Assembly (NCBI GenBank): GCA_039654915.1
Contig: CM077598.1
Span: 72,506,041 to 72,570,040 of the forward strand
Length of the DNA stretch: 64,000 nucleotides
Origin: Aquilaria yunnanensis
Taxonomy: Eukaryota; Streptophyta; Magnoliopsida; Malvales; Thymelaeaceae
Direction of reading: 5' to 3'
A model generated the notes under the pieces. It saw only the letters and a program-made list of their open reading frames with translations, was not told the origin of the DNA and searched no databases. Below, piece after piece: positions 1-11,205 of the stretch (position 1 is the stretch's first letter; each line of letters begins with the position of its first letter). Made by a program: the position numbers and the translations under genes.

Positions 1-215
1 TCCAAGTTATTCCTCTTGAATTTTTCTAAGTGTGGTCAAAATTTCATAAAAAAATTCTTTATGTACAGAAAGTTATGGTACTTGGAGTACAGGGTACCAA
101 ATTTTAGCCACTATTGACTATTATGCCCATACAAAATGTCATAATATTCATACACTTCATTTCCAGGTGCAAAACCCACTTGGTAGTGTCCATATATGTT
201 TTACACACATGGGAT

Positions 216-1631
216 TGTTAGTGTTGTGCCCAAAAGGCCAATCATGAGATGATTGTATTTTCGCACATTGAGTCATGATATTTTATTGAGGCATTAATCC
301 AGCAATTTTGTTTGTTGTTTTGTTTTTGTGTAACGTAATAAACATAATTGTAACCCTAGAATAATGATATTCTTAAACGTCCCTAGTCTAGTATTATTGT
401 GAAGCAGGTTTCAATAATACATAATGATTAGCATATGTGGAGACTAATATGAGATATGTAGTCTACATATGGGTACAAGTTGGAGAACTTGTGTACTGGA
501 CCGACCCACCATGAGAACACTTCAGGGATCGTTATATGAGTGTCATAAGTGATTCTCATAGTGATCATGGTATATGTAGTCCTTCGACCTAAGAGCATCA
601 AGGTTCCCTACATGTGAGTCACATACTTTGATACTTTCCTTTGTTGCTCGTAACTGAGTGAACTTGAAGGAGGTCATTGGGTATGTCACATATCATGCGG
701 AGGGATTTGTGTGATCAAGATGGGATTTGTCCCTCCTATGTAACGGGAGTGATATCTTTGGGCCCCTTGATAGAGTGAGACTTAGAAAATGCATGGCCAT
801 GCTCCGATGAGTTGATATATGATATCAATGTCGTCAGTTTAAGTTGGTCTACTCGGTAATCAAGAAACCAAAGATTGGGCTATATGAGAGTGACACATTC
901 CATGTCTCGTGCTTAGTCTTGATATCCTGGACAAAGGGACAATGGCATGTAGCGGTGATGATCATAAAGGTTTAGTCGATTCATCGACAATCTTGTCACT
1001 TGGGTAGCAATGATGTGTTGCTAGACACCGCTCATTGCTTATGATCATAAATGTGATTTATGATCATTGCCAACATGGCAAGAGCCTATTGGGTCGCACA
1101 CATAGAGTTATTTGGATCATTAGAGTGCATGGGCTAATTATTTGCGTTATGGTTTCACTTTAATTTCGTATTAATAATGGGCCAAGGAGTTGAGCCATTA
1201 TTAAGCCCGAAATTAAATCCTAATTGGATTAGGGCTTTGAAACCCATTAGGCCTGGAAGTTGAGTCTCACTATAAATACAACTTTTAAGTGAGAAATTCG
1301 TAGGTCTCCTTGCCCTAGCCTCCCAAAAGGACAGCCGCACTCTTCTCTTGCAATTCCTTGGATGACTCAAGCTAGCATTGTGAGCGCAAGTGAAACGCAT
1401 CTACCGGGACATGATGGAAGCGTGGTGATCCTGAGAGGCTCGTGTGGATACCATAGAGAGCCTGAACATGTCAACTGTTCAGGTTTTGTGATTCTACTCT
1501 ACAGTTGAGTGAGAGATCTCAACCGAAAATTAGGTATGAAATTTTCGAACACCCGGTTTACCCCGTTTCACTTGGATCCTGGAGGGTTTCGGTAAAATTC
1601 CGCTGCGCTATTTGGCTCTCGAAACCCAACA
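216..1631 (+). mobile_element. A-family solo LTR (A1)
   Basis: A 1416-bp unit that starts TGTTAGTG and ends CCCAACA. It is flanked by GGGAT (211-215) and GGGAA (1632-1636), a 4 of 5 match to a 5-bp target duplication. The unit has the same length as the copy at 48813-50228. A TATA box (TATAAATA, 1271-1278) about 350 bp from the right end fits a + orientation. No internal retrotransposon sequence adjoins it, so it is a solo LTR. It is inserted in C-a. The superfamily is not identified. Confidence 0.85.
1271..1278 (+). promoter_or_regulatory. TATA box of A1 LTR
   Basis: TATAAATA, conserved at the same LTR position in the copies at 1835-3240 and 48813-50228. It defines the U3/R side of the LTR and its + orientation. 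Confidence 0.6.
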
Positions 1632-1834
1632 GGGAAAACCATTCCCCTAAATTTAGAGTCCTTCTAACCATCATTCATAAAAATGCCAACAAAACAGCCC
1701 ATAAACACGATATGGACAGCGTTGTATACACACTTTAAACCACACTCCATTGATCCATATATCCTTCTCACACTACACATACTACATACATAGATCATTT
1801 ACATGAGGACAATAACTTAGTTACTACGTACACT

Positions 1835-3240
1835 TGTTAGTGTTGTGCCCAAAAGCCAATCATGAGATGATTGTATTTTTTGCACATTGAGTCATGATAT
1901 TTTATTAAGGCATTAATCCAGCAATTATGTTTGTTGTTCTTTTTCTATGTAACGCAATAAAGATAATTGTAACCCTAGAATAATGATATTCTTAAACATC
2001 CCTAGTCTAGTGTTATTGTGGAGCGGGTTGCAATAATACATAACGACTAGCATATATGGAGACTAATATGAGATATGTAGTCTACATATGGGTACAAGTT
2101 GGAGAACTTGTGTACTGGACTGACCCACCATGAGAACACTACATGGATCGTTATATGAGTGTCATAAGTGATTCTCATAGTGATCATGGTATATGTAGTC
2201 CTTTGACCAAAGATCATCGAGGTTCCCTACATGTGAGTCACATACTTTGATACTTTCCTTTGTTGCTCGTAACTGAGTGAACTTGAAGGAGGTCATTGGG
2301 TATGTCACATATCATGCGGAGGGATTTGTGTGATCAAGATGGGATTTGTCCTTCCTATGTAACGGGAGTGATATCTTCGGGCCCCTTGATAGAGTGAGCC
2401 TTAGAAAATGCATGGCCATGCTCGGATGAGTTGATATACGATATCAATGTCATCAGTTTAAGTTGGTCTACTCGGTAATCAAGAAACCAAAGATTGGGAT
2501 ATATGAGAGTGACACATTACATGTCTCGTGCTTAGTTTTGATATCTTGGACAAAGGGACAATGGCATATATAGGTAATGATCATATAGGTTTAGTCAAAT
2601 CACCGAAAATCTTGTCACTTGGGTAGCAATGATGTGTTGCTAGACACTGCTCATTGCTTATGATCATAAATGTGATTTATGATCATAGCCAACGTGGTAA
2701 GAGCCTATTGAGTCACACACATAGAGCTATTTGGATCATTAGAGTGCATGGGCTAATAATTTGGGTTACGGTTTCACAATAATTTCGTATTAATAATGGG
2801 CCCAATAGTTTAGCCATTATTAAGCCCAAAATTAAAGCCTAATTGGATTAGGGCTAGGAAACCCATTAGACCTAGAAGTTGAGTCTCACTATAAATACAA
2901 CTTTCAGTGAGAAATTTGCAGGTCTCCTTGCCCTAGCCTCCCAAAAGGACAGCTGCACTCTTCTCTTACAATTCCTTGGAGGACGCAAGCTAGCACTGGG
3001 AGCACAAGAGAAACACATTTGCTGGGATGTGGTGGAAGCATGGTGATCCCGAGAGGCTCATGTCGATACCATAGAGAGCTTGAACACATCAACTGTTTAA
3101 GTTTTGTGATTCGACTCTACAGTTGAGTGAGAGATCTCAACCGAAAATTAGGTATGAAAATTTTTGAACACCTGGTTTACCCCGTTTCACTTGGATCCTA
3201 GAGGGTTTCAGTTAAATTCCAATGTGCTGTTTGGCTAACA
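1835..3240 (+). mobile_element. A-family solo LTR (A2)
   Basis: A second A copy of 1406 bp in the same orientation, with a perfect 5-bp duplication ACACT at 1830-1834 and 3241-3245. About 10 bp are missing just before its right terminus compared with A1 and A3. The 203 bp between A1 and A2 are C-a sequence and the two copies have different target duplications. They are therefore separate insertions, not the two ends of one element. Confidence 0.85.
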
Positions 3241-4731
3241 ACACTAAGCTTCTTACAGAACTTGAAAAGCACTAAGCACTCCAAAAACTTCTAATGACCA
3301 GCTGCTGCATAATGCAGAAAGTACCATTACTAAAAATAGCTAATGTGCTCCAAAAATCATGAAAATTTCTAGTTTATAACTAAACGTATGGGAGTTAATA
3401 TAATTGAAATTTCAAAAAGAAATTCACACAACAGCTATTATTTTGAATGCTCTCTTTGAGGTGCTCCTGAAATGGACAGAAAGGGGGTAAGTCTCTTTGA
3501 AGAAACTTAGTAAGGGCTTATCATTAGAAACTTGAATTCCCAGCAACATACCTGAAATCCAAAGACATAAAGACATAAAATAACAGCACATATACAAAAA
3601 TATAGCCATCAAAATGTACAAACATAATACAATCAAACGCAATGCTAGCAGCAATACATCATTAGGGTTAGTCCACAAATAATCAAATAAACAATATGTC
3701 ATCACTATGGCAGCCCCCCTCAAGCTAATGCTTGGTCTTAGGAGGTTAATTGGTCTTAGGTAGTACTAACTTGGGCTTTAGAAATCCTCCATTGCACTGC
3801 CATAACAGAGCACCAAAGCTGTAGGGCCAAAACCCTTAGTGCGATTTCCCCCTGAACATAAACTTGGTTCATCAAGCTCTTGGCTCTCTTCCAAACTTAG
3901 GGTCTTAGCTTCATGGATGTTTGGGCATCAGTATTGAATAATAAATAGTGATGAAACCTAGACCCTTACCTAAGCTATGAAGCATGAAATCTTCAAGAGA
4001 TACACAATAAACCCGAAACTAGGGTTTTACTTTTTCTTGTTGCATCTGATTGCCTTCCTTTGTGATTTCTTGGGAGAATGAGCTATGGTGGCTATGGAAG
4101 CTTATGAAGGAGCTAAGGAATAGCTTGTGCTTAGTGGGGGATGAAAATGGCCAGGAAATTGCAAGAAATGAAGATATTTTACTTGACTTGATTAGTTTAA
4201 CCTTAACCCTCACTTAGGTCACTATAAGTATATCTTAAGCAACGAATTTTTGGCTAACCTGTAGCCCACCTTTTTGAACTTATAATCTAGAAATAAAAGG
4301 CTAGGATAATGCTAGAAATAGCCACCCTTGACTCTTGTCAAAAATCATCCCATCCTTAAGTTATTTTTGTGAACAATTGTACACCTAGTTGTCCTAGGTT
4401 CTTGAATAATGGCTTTTCTTTCCTTTATGCAATTCAGCCTCCAAAAATTGTCTCCATACGATTCAAATCCTTCCAAATCTTTCTTTTAGAGTTGTACAAT
4501 TGAGTACCCAAGTCTTGAAATCTTGCAATAAGACCCATAGATCACTTGTAAAACAAGCAATCCTGTAGGGCTTCCTTTAGTACGAAGTAACCATTGTAAT
4601 CTTTTAGGGAGGTGTAGATTATTCACTTTACCCCTCACATTTCATTCACTATGGTGAAAATTATGCTATATAATGGTTTATAACCATTATGCCTTTATAC
4701 TGTAATTTTCCCATTTGTTGAGGTGGTAACA

Positions 4732-6589
4732 TCGGGTATCCTGGCCATTGATGTAGTTGACCCGAGGAAGCTGTTAACCTTTGAGCTAGAATCAGAGTTT
4801 AAGGAGTTCAATAGTTGTATTCGGGCTGTCATGGATTGGGATGCCGAGGTTCCCCTGCGGTCTCCCTACCCCTTCCCCATTAGATGGAGCTTCATGACCG
4901 AAGAAGTACTTTGGGAACTCGGGGTTGTTAAGGAACACATCATTGACTTAAATATGCCTAAACTAGTAGTGGATGGGAAGAAGTCTTGGTTGGTCATGCT
5001 CCTTTGAGGTGAGCTTACATATTCGGCACTTAAAGAGAGTAAGCACTTTTCCAATTTTTGTTGTGTATGCCTTTCCATACTTACACTAATGTTATTCTTT
5101 TTACAGAGATGGGTGATAAATCTGCAGCCTTCTAAAAGAGTCTCTTCTGCGGTTAGGTCGAGAAGGGGGAACAACAGAGGAAGAAGGCATCGAACAGAAA
5201 GAAGGTGCCAGCTAGATCGACTTCAGCGTCGAAGTCAAAGAAAGTTAAAAAGGGCTACCTTCCACCTCCGCCCGAAGGTCAAGTGGAGGTACTTGTCCAA
5301 ACTCCTGTGCGTGCTGACCAGCCTTCGGGGCCGGCCATCCATTCTACCCCTCTAAGTCCTGATGCTGCTGTCGAAGCACTAGAGACTTCGTAGGGGGCTG
5401 TCTATCGAAGAGGCTCAAGAGCTGCGAAGGAGGAAAGGCAAGGGCATCCCCACTGAGGTGTTGGACATCAGTGAGTATGATGAAGAGGGCCCCGAACTCC
5501 AACAAGGTTTGTCCCTTATCCATTCATCTGTGGGTTTAGGAATTTTTGATATTTTAAACCTTGTAGATGAATGGTAAAGGGATAATGTTATAACTAAACT
5601 TTGGCATGATTTTGCAGATAAGCAAGCCCAGGCTCAGTGGATGGCTTAACACATTCAGAAGACGGCCCTTCGAGATTCAAAAATCCCGAAGAAAAAAGTC
5701 CTGAGGGAGCCCTTCTAGACCTTCACAGAGGACATGGACTTGTTATTAGAGGATAGTCAGAAGATGGCCCCTCAGATGGCGAGGGGCATTATGACTAGTG
5801 CTACGTTCCAGTCTCTGACGGAGGAGTGCCCGAATGAGGAGGTCCTTGTCTCAAGGATGACCGAGCATGATGCCCAGATAAACCTTAGCCCTCAAGGACT
5901 TTGAAAAATTCTGAGCTTTTGTTGCTTTTGACCGACATTCGGAATCCTTCCTTTTGCAGCTTTTGCATAGAGTGGATATTTTCGGGCTTGGCCAGCCAAA
6001 CAATCTTCTATTCGAGCTCAATTGGAGGAGCACTTGGCCAAGGCCAAGGAACTATTTGCGAGCTCGGTCATTATGTACGGCGATCTCAAAACAATTACGA
6101 ATGAGGACCTGGCCAGTCTTTTGGAAAAGGTGCTGAAGAGCCAAAATGAGCTTTTGGAGGATTTCTCTTCCAAAGTGTCAGACCTTGGCGCGAGGGTGGT
6201 GGCGCTTACTTCGCGAATAAAGCCATTCAGAGGGAGAAGGAGGCTGTAGCCGATCTCACAAAGGCATTGGGGCTCAACGCCAAATTCATAGCCGAGATCG
6301 ATAGACTAAAGAAGGAGAAGAAGAAGAAGTAAAAGAAACTTGAGAAGGAGGTGAAGGTGCTAATGAAGGAGTTCAAGGAGCTGAAAGCTGAAAAGGCCAA
6401 GCCAGATGAGGCGATTAAGTCCTCACACCAAGATGGGTTCTACCTTGCCCGTCACCAAGTCCTTTCCAAGTATCCTGACTTGAACCTCTCCTTCCTTCAA
6501 GCGCTTGACATTCCGGAAGTACCTTCTTCGGAGTGGTCGAGCATAGACTTTCTCAACCTTCAAATTCCTCCCCCTTCAGCCACTGAATC
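4732..6589 (+). pseudogene. E4 antisense gene remnant (exons 1-4, + strand)
   Basis: Decayed copy of the multi-exon gene that lies antisense to gag-pol in these Tat elements. Exon 1 (tail only) runs 4732-5038, intron 1 is 5039-5106 (68 bp, GT..AG), exon 2 is 5107-5506 and intron 2 is 5507-5617 (111 bp, the same length as in E2). Exon 3 is 5618-5877 (260 nt, the same length as in E1, E2 and E3), intron 3 is 5878-5959 with the donor GT mutated to AT, and exon 4 starts at 5960. Recognisable coding blocks include the exon-1 region around 4740-4990, the exon-3 block and the C-terminal block with GFYLARHQVL. Several stops and indels make it non-coding. It is cut by C-a on the left and by the foldback at 6590. 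Confidence 0.8.
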
Positions 6590-8077
6590 AATTACCTACT
6601 CTGGGGTAATCCAGTTATGGTGCCAAAATTGTGCATTTAGACTCCCAGGATTGGTGATGTTCTGTAGGCCATCAGAACACTACCCTTAGTGTCCATACCC
6701 AAGTGGCCCTCTTGCGCATTATGTGAACACATGCATATTGGTCCAACCATCACACACATATTCACATTTCATGCACACTATCGCAGAAAAGAAGAAAAAC
6801 ACTAGCACAAGTCTTAATCTTGGCTACCACACATTAGGCAATCTTGTTAAGTTCTAGTGACCAGTTACTGCACCTGTAACCTCCACTAATAAACTGTATC
6901 ATCCTAGTCAGATACACCCTATTTTATTTGCTCCATTACCAAGTAGATACTTGGAGAAAACCAAGGAATTTTGTTTTACATCAATAGGCCACCTATGGAT
7001 CAAGTTATGGATTTTTTAAGTTGGTTACAAAATTCCGACCAAAAGAACAGTAACTTAGCCAACTTTGAAACACCATATCTTTGGCTACAGGGATCCAAAT
7101 TCAGAAATTCTAAATCCCAGTTCAACCTCTAGATGTTTTATACGTGTGGTTAAAATTTCATACCAATATTTCTTCTACAAAGGGAGATATAGAACTTTAA
7201 GTACAGAGTGAAAATTCTGGTCACTTTATGACCATTTTGCCCATACAAAATTTCATAAGTGTGCAAACAATTCATTCACAAGGGGAAAACCATCCAACGC
7301 TATCCCATATATTCAAATTACACATAGGAACTACATTCCCTTGCTTTTAACAAGTTTATGTGGCCAAAACAGAGTTTACAAATAAGCAGCCCATCATTAA
7401 CACTTAGGCAGCTTTGCACCACATCACTTACATAGCCAAAACATTACCCAAATGTTCACATACTTGTATCATTTTACATACACTACATGTAAATTCATAC
7501 ATTCACTAAAAAATGTTCTTAACTCAGCTAAATACACACCCTAGGTTACAGGAGTGCTTGAGATACAATGGACTCCAGAAACAAGACGCTGGACAGCTAT
7601 TGCATACCACAATAAGTGCCACCATGAAAAATACCAAATGTGCTCATAAAATCACTAAAATTTACATATCATAACTAGACATATGGAAGTTCTTGTACCT
7701 GAAATTTTAGATCAAAACTCAAACCAAAATGGTTAGTTTGAAGGAGATCTTTCATCTGGACTGGAAATGACAGAATTGAGGGGAGTAAGTTTCATTGAAA
7801 AACTTAGTAAGGGTAGGAGTTGGTTTCTTAAGGTAATGTGATCCTCATTAGAACCTACTTCCAAAAACACTAAAACACAAAGACCACAATGCATATATAC
7901 AAGATATAGCAACCAAATGCAGCACCCATTCACAACCAACAAACACATGAAATGTGGCAGCAACATATACCATAGGTTAGTCCATAAAACACATAATAAA
8001 CATAACCAAATCACTATGGAAGCCCTCCTGAAGCTAATGCTTGGTCTTAGGAGGATTTTAACACTAGTTAGTACTAA
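6590..8077. repeat. C-LTR partial copy (C-b), left arm of foldback
   Basis: Matches the first ~1.48 kb of the C LTR at 16317, in the same orientation as that copy. The match stops abruptly at 8077, where pol coding sequence begins. No open frame of its own. Confidence 0.8.
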
Positions 8078-9045
8078 GGTGCCTGTTAGTGTTCTGTTTG
8101 ATACTAGTGCATCTGTGTCTATAATTTCTAGGAAATTTGTTAATGCCATGAAATTGCCTGCTGAAATCATGTCTAGGATATCCTTAGTGAAAATAGCAGG
8201 TAGTCAATGTCTTTTCACTAATGACCTAGCTAAGGATTGTGAGCTAGTAGTAGGAAAGACTAAGGTTATGACTAATCTACTAGTGTTGGATGTTTCTAAG
8301 TATGATTTAGTGCTAGGTATGAATTGGCTTGCTATGCATAACATAAGAATTAATTGTGCTAAGAGGGAAATCACATTGCCTGATGGTGAAGTGCATGCAT
8401 TAGTGAATTCTAAGGAATTAGTGTATCAAATGCATGGCATAGAGCTAGAAGTACTAGATGAGATACCTGTGATTTCGGAGCCTGATTATTATTATGCATT
8501 GAATCAATTGCACTATGAAGAAGAAGTAGATATAATACATGTAGTGAGAGACTTTCGACAAGTCTTTCCTAAAGACCAGCCAGGTATTCCTCCACTAAGG
8601 GAAATTGAGTTTGCGATCAAGTTGCAAGCAGGAGCTAGTCCAATATCCATAACTCCTTACAGAATGCCAATCACAAAGATGAATGAGCTCAACAAACAAG
8701 TTGATGAACTTCTTGAAAAAGGGTTCATAACGCAAAGTGTTTCACCATGGGGAGCTCCTATTCTCGTTGTGAAGAAGAAGGATGGATTGTTGAGACTATG
8801 CATTGACTATAGAAAGCTTAATGCAGTGACTATCAAGAACAGGTATCCACTCCTTAGGATTGAGGATCTATTTGATCAACTCAAGGGAGCTAAGATCTTC
8901 TCTATGATAGATTTGAGATCTGGATACTTCCAATTGAGAGTAAAGGAAGAAGACATTCCTAAGACTGCATTCAGGACCAGATATGGGCATTATCAATACA
9001 CAGTCATGCCATTTGGTTTGACTAATGCCCGACCTACTTTCATAG
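8078..9045 (+). pseudogene. Ty3/gypsy protease-reverse transcriptase fragment
   Basis: An open frame (about 320 codons) encoding part of a gypsy polyprotein unlike the Tat elements nearby. It holds an aspartic protease with the active-site region [11 protein letters not shown] (the usual DTG glycine is replaced by serine), a connector, and the N-terminal half of reverse transcriptase. RT includes the [24 protein letters not shown] and MPFGLTNA blocks. It stops before the YVDD motif, integrase and RNase H. The style is that of plant chromovirus elements (inference). A start codon seen further upstream lies in the C-LTR arm and is not the real start. It is a truncated passenger between inverted C-LTR arms. 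Confidence 0.8.
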
Positions 9046-10645
9046 GCTAAGCTTGGAAGAGAGCCATGAGCTTGATCAACCAAGCTTAGTGAAGGGAGGG
9101 CACTTATCGAAGGTTTTGTGACCTACTGTTAAGTGTACAAAGATGGTAGTGAAATTAGGGTTTCTAAAGCCCAAAGTTAGTACTAACTAGTGTTAAATCC
9201 TAAGACCAAGCATTAGCTTGAGGAGGGCTGCCAAAGTTATTATGTGTTTTATGGACTAACTCATGGTATATGTTGCTGCCACATTTCATGTGTTTGTTGG
9301 TTGTGAATGGCTATTGCATTTGGTTGCTATATCTTGTATATATGCATTGTGGCTTTTATGTTTTAGTGTCTTTGGATGCAGTTTTTAATGAGGATCACAT
9401 TACCTTAAGAAACCAAGTCTTACCCTTACTAAGTTTCTCAATGAAACTTACTCCCCTCAATTCTGTCATTTCAAGTCTAGCTAAAAGATCACCTTCAAAC
9501 TAACCTTTGTGGTTTGAGTTTTAATCTAAAATTTTAGGTACATGAACTTCCATATGTCTAGTTATGATCTGGAAATTTTAGTGATTTTAGGAGCACATTT
9601 TGTATTTTTCATGGTGGTACTTATTGTGGTATGCAGCAACTGTCTAGCGTTTTGTTTGTGGAGTCCATTGTATCTCAAGCACTCCTGTAACCTAGGGTGT
9701 GTATTTAGCTGAGTTAATACCATTTTTTTGGTGAATAGATGAATTTACATGTAGTGTATGTAAAATGATACAAGTATGTGAACATTTGGGTAATGTTTTG
9801 GCTATGTAAGTGATGTGGTGCAAAGCTGCCTAAGTGTGAATGATGGGCTGCTTACTTGTAAATTCTGTTTTGGCCACATAAACTTGTTAAAAGAAAAGGA
9901 ATGTAATTCTTATGTGTAATGGGAATATATGGGATAGCCTTGGAGGGTTTTCCCCTTGTGAATGAATTGTTTGCACACTTATGAAATTTTGTATGGGCAA
10001 AATGGTCGTAAAGTGACCAGAATTTTCACTTTGCACTTAATGTTCTATATGTCCCTGTGTAGAAGGAATATTGGTATAAAATTTTGACCACAGTTAGAAA
10101 ACATCTAGAGGTTGAACTAGGATTTGGAATTTCTGAATTTGAGGCCTTGTAGCCAATATGATGTCGCAAAGTTGGCTAAGTTATTGTTCATTTGGTCAGA
10201 ATTTTGTAACCAACTTAAAAAATCCATAACTTGGTCCATAGGTGGGCTATTGATGTAAAAAAAAAATCCTTGGGTTGCTCTAAGTCTCTATTTAGTAATG
10301 GAGCAATAAAAATAGAGGGGTATGTGGCTAGGATGATACGGTTTATTATTGGAGGGTACAGGTGCAGTGGTTGGTCACTAGAACTTAACAAGATTGCCTA
10401 ATGTGGGATAGCCAAGATTAAGACTTGTGCTAGTGTTCTCCTTCTTTGCTGCCATAGTGAGCTTGAAATGTGAATATATGTGTGATGGTTAGACCAGTTT
10501 GCATGTGTTTAAATAATGCCCAAGAGGGCCACTTAGGTATGCACACTAAGGGTAGTGTTCTGATGGCCTACAGAACATTACCAATCCTGGGAGTCTAAAT
10601 GCACAATTTTGGCACCATAACTGGACTACCTCGGAGTGGGTAATA
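9046..10645. repeat. C-LTR partial copy (C-c), inverted right arm of foldback
   Basis: Read on the minus strand from 10645, this matches about the first 1.6 kb of the C LTR at 16317. It extends about 110 bp further into the LTR than the left arm before joining the pol fragment near 9046. No coding frame. Confidence 0.8.
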
Positions 10646-10729
10646 GTAGCTGGTGTAAATGATGATGGAGCTGAAGGTGATGGTGCCAAAGATGCTGAGG
10701 AGCCCGAAGGTGGTCAAGACAACGAATAG
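10646..10729 (+). pseudogene. E4 antisense gene, C-terminal end of exon 4
   Basis: Continues the reading frame interrupted at 6589: an acidic tail rich in D, E and G that ends at the TAG at 10727-10729. It shows where the foldback inserted. Confidence 0.65.
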
Positions 10730-11205
10730 GCCTCCTCTTCTTCTTTTTGTTTTTCTTTTTGTATTCCACACCTTGTACTTTTGGAATGAAATTTTATTGG
10801 AACTTCTTTGATCAAAATTTTGGCTAAGTCCATGACTGATATGACTTCGGACAAGTTTCAACCTTTGGCATTTAACCATCTTCGGTGATGAGTCATATTA
10901 TCCTTTAAGGATTTACAACCTTGGTTTCTTTGAAGGTTTCACAACCATCTTCAGTCAACCTTCTTCAGAAGACTTGCTTTTCAAAAATAGTTAAGTACCT
11001 TTGGGACCAGCCATGTTCGGTCGACCATGTTCAGTGAAACTTAATTTGTGCCAAAAGATTTAAGTGCCTTTAAGACCAACTATGTTCGGTCGACCACCTT
11101 TGGTAGGAATTATACAATATCACTTATGCACTTTCAGAAGCAACCACATTTGATTTGCCTCCTTCGGCATCTTTTGCACAATTTTTCCTTTGGAAATTTT
11201 TCTAA
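10730..11205. other. E4 spacer between antisense gene and pol, with palindromic repeats
   Basis: No coding frame with recognisable homology. Short repeated motifs around CATGTTCGGTCGACC at about 10990-11100 resemble the palindromic arrays at the equivalent position in E1 and E3. The pol C-terminus begins at about 11206 on the minus strand. Confidence 0.5.

Larger units (their letters stand above)
1..4731. mobile_element. C-family LTR (copy C-a), left end outside window, split by two A-family LTRs
   Basis: This stretch matches the complete C LTR at 16317-18764 over most of its length once the inserts at 216-1631 and 1835-3240 are removed, and it ends in the same GGTAACA terminus at 4731. It carries no coding frame. 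It is inserted into exon 1 of the E4 antisense gene, whose reading frame resumes at 4732. The left terminus and left target duplication lie outside the window; the expected right duplication would be TCGGG at 4732-4736. LTR orientation is not established. Confidence 0.8.
6590..10645. mobile_element. Foldback insert: inverted C-LTR arms around a gypsy pol fragment
   Basis: Two C-LTR segments in opposite orientation (6590-8077 and 9046-10645) enclose about 970 bp of gypsy pol. The arms share about 1.49 kb, so the unit could form a long hairpin. The outer ends resemble the C terminus TGTTACC with one or two changes. The flanks GAATC and GTAGC agree at only 3 of 5 positions, so a target duplication is not proven. 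The insert interrupts exon 4 of the E4 antisense gene, which resumes at 10646. Confidence 0.75.

Noticed and set aside
1155..1400. Minus-strand 81-codon frame (also 49752-49967) as a small gene
   Set aside because: It lies inside the A-family LTR, recurs only because the LTR recurs, and has no recognisable domain.
1..3245. A1 and A2 as the two LTRs of one short element
   Set aside because: Their target duplications differ (GGGAT/GGGAA and ACACT) and the 203 bp between them is C-LTR sequence.
7917..9050. 377-codon open frame as one gene
   Set aside because: The first ~55 codons are C-LTR sequence read in frame by chance; only 8078 onward matches gypsy protease and RT.
6590..10645. Foldback as a MULE or other terminal-inverted-repeat DNA transposon carrying a captured gene
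   Set aside because: The arms are parts of an LTR family that elsewhere (16317-18764) has TG..CA ends and a 5-bp duplication. No transposase or 8-9-bp duplication was seen.
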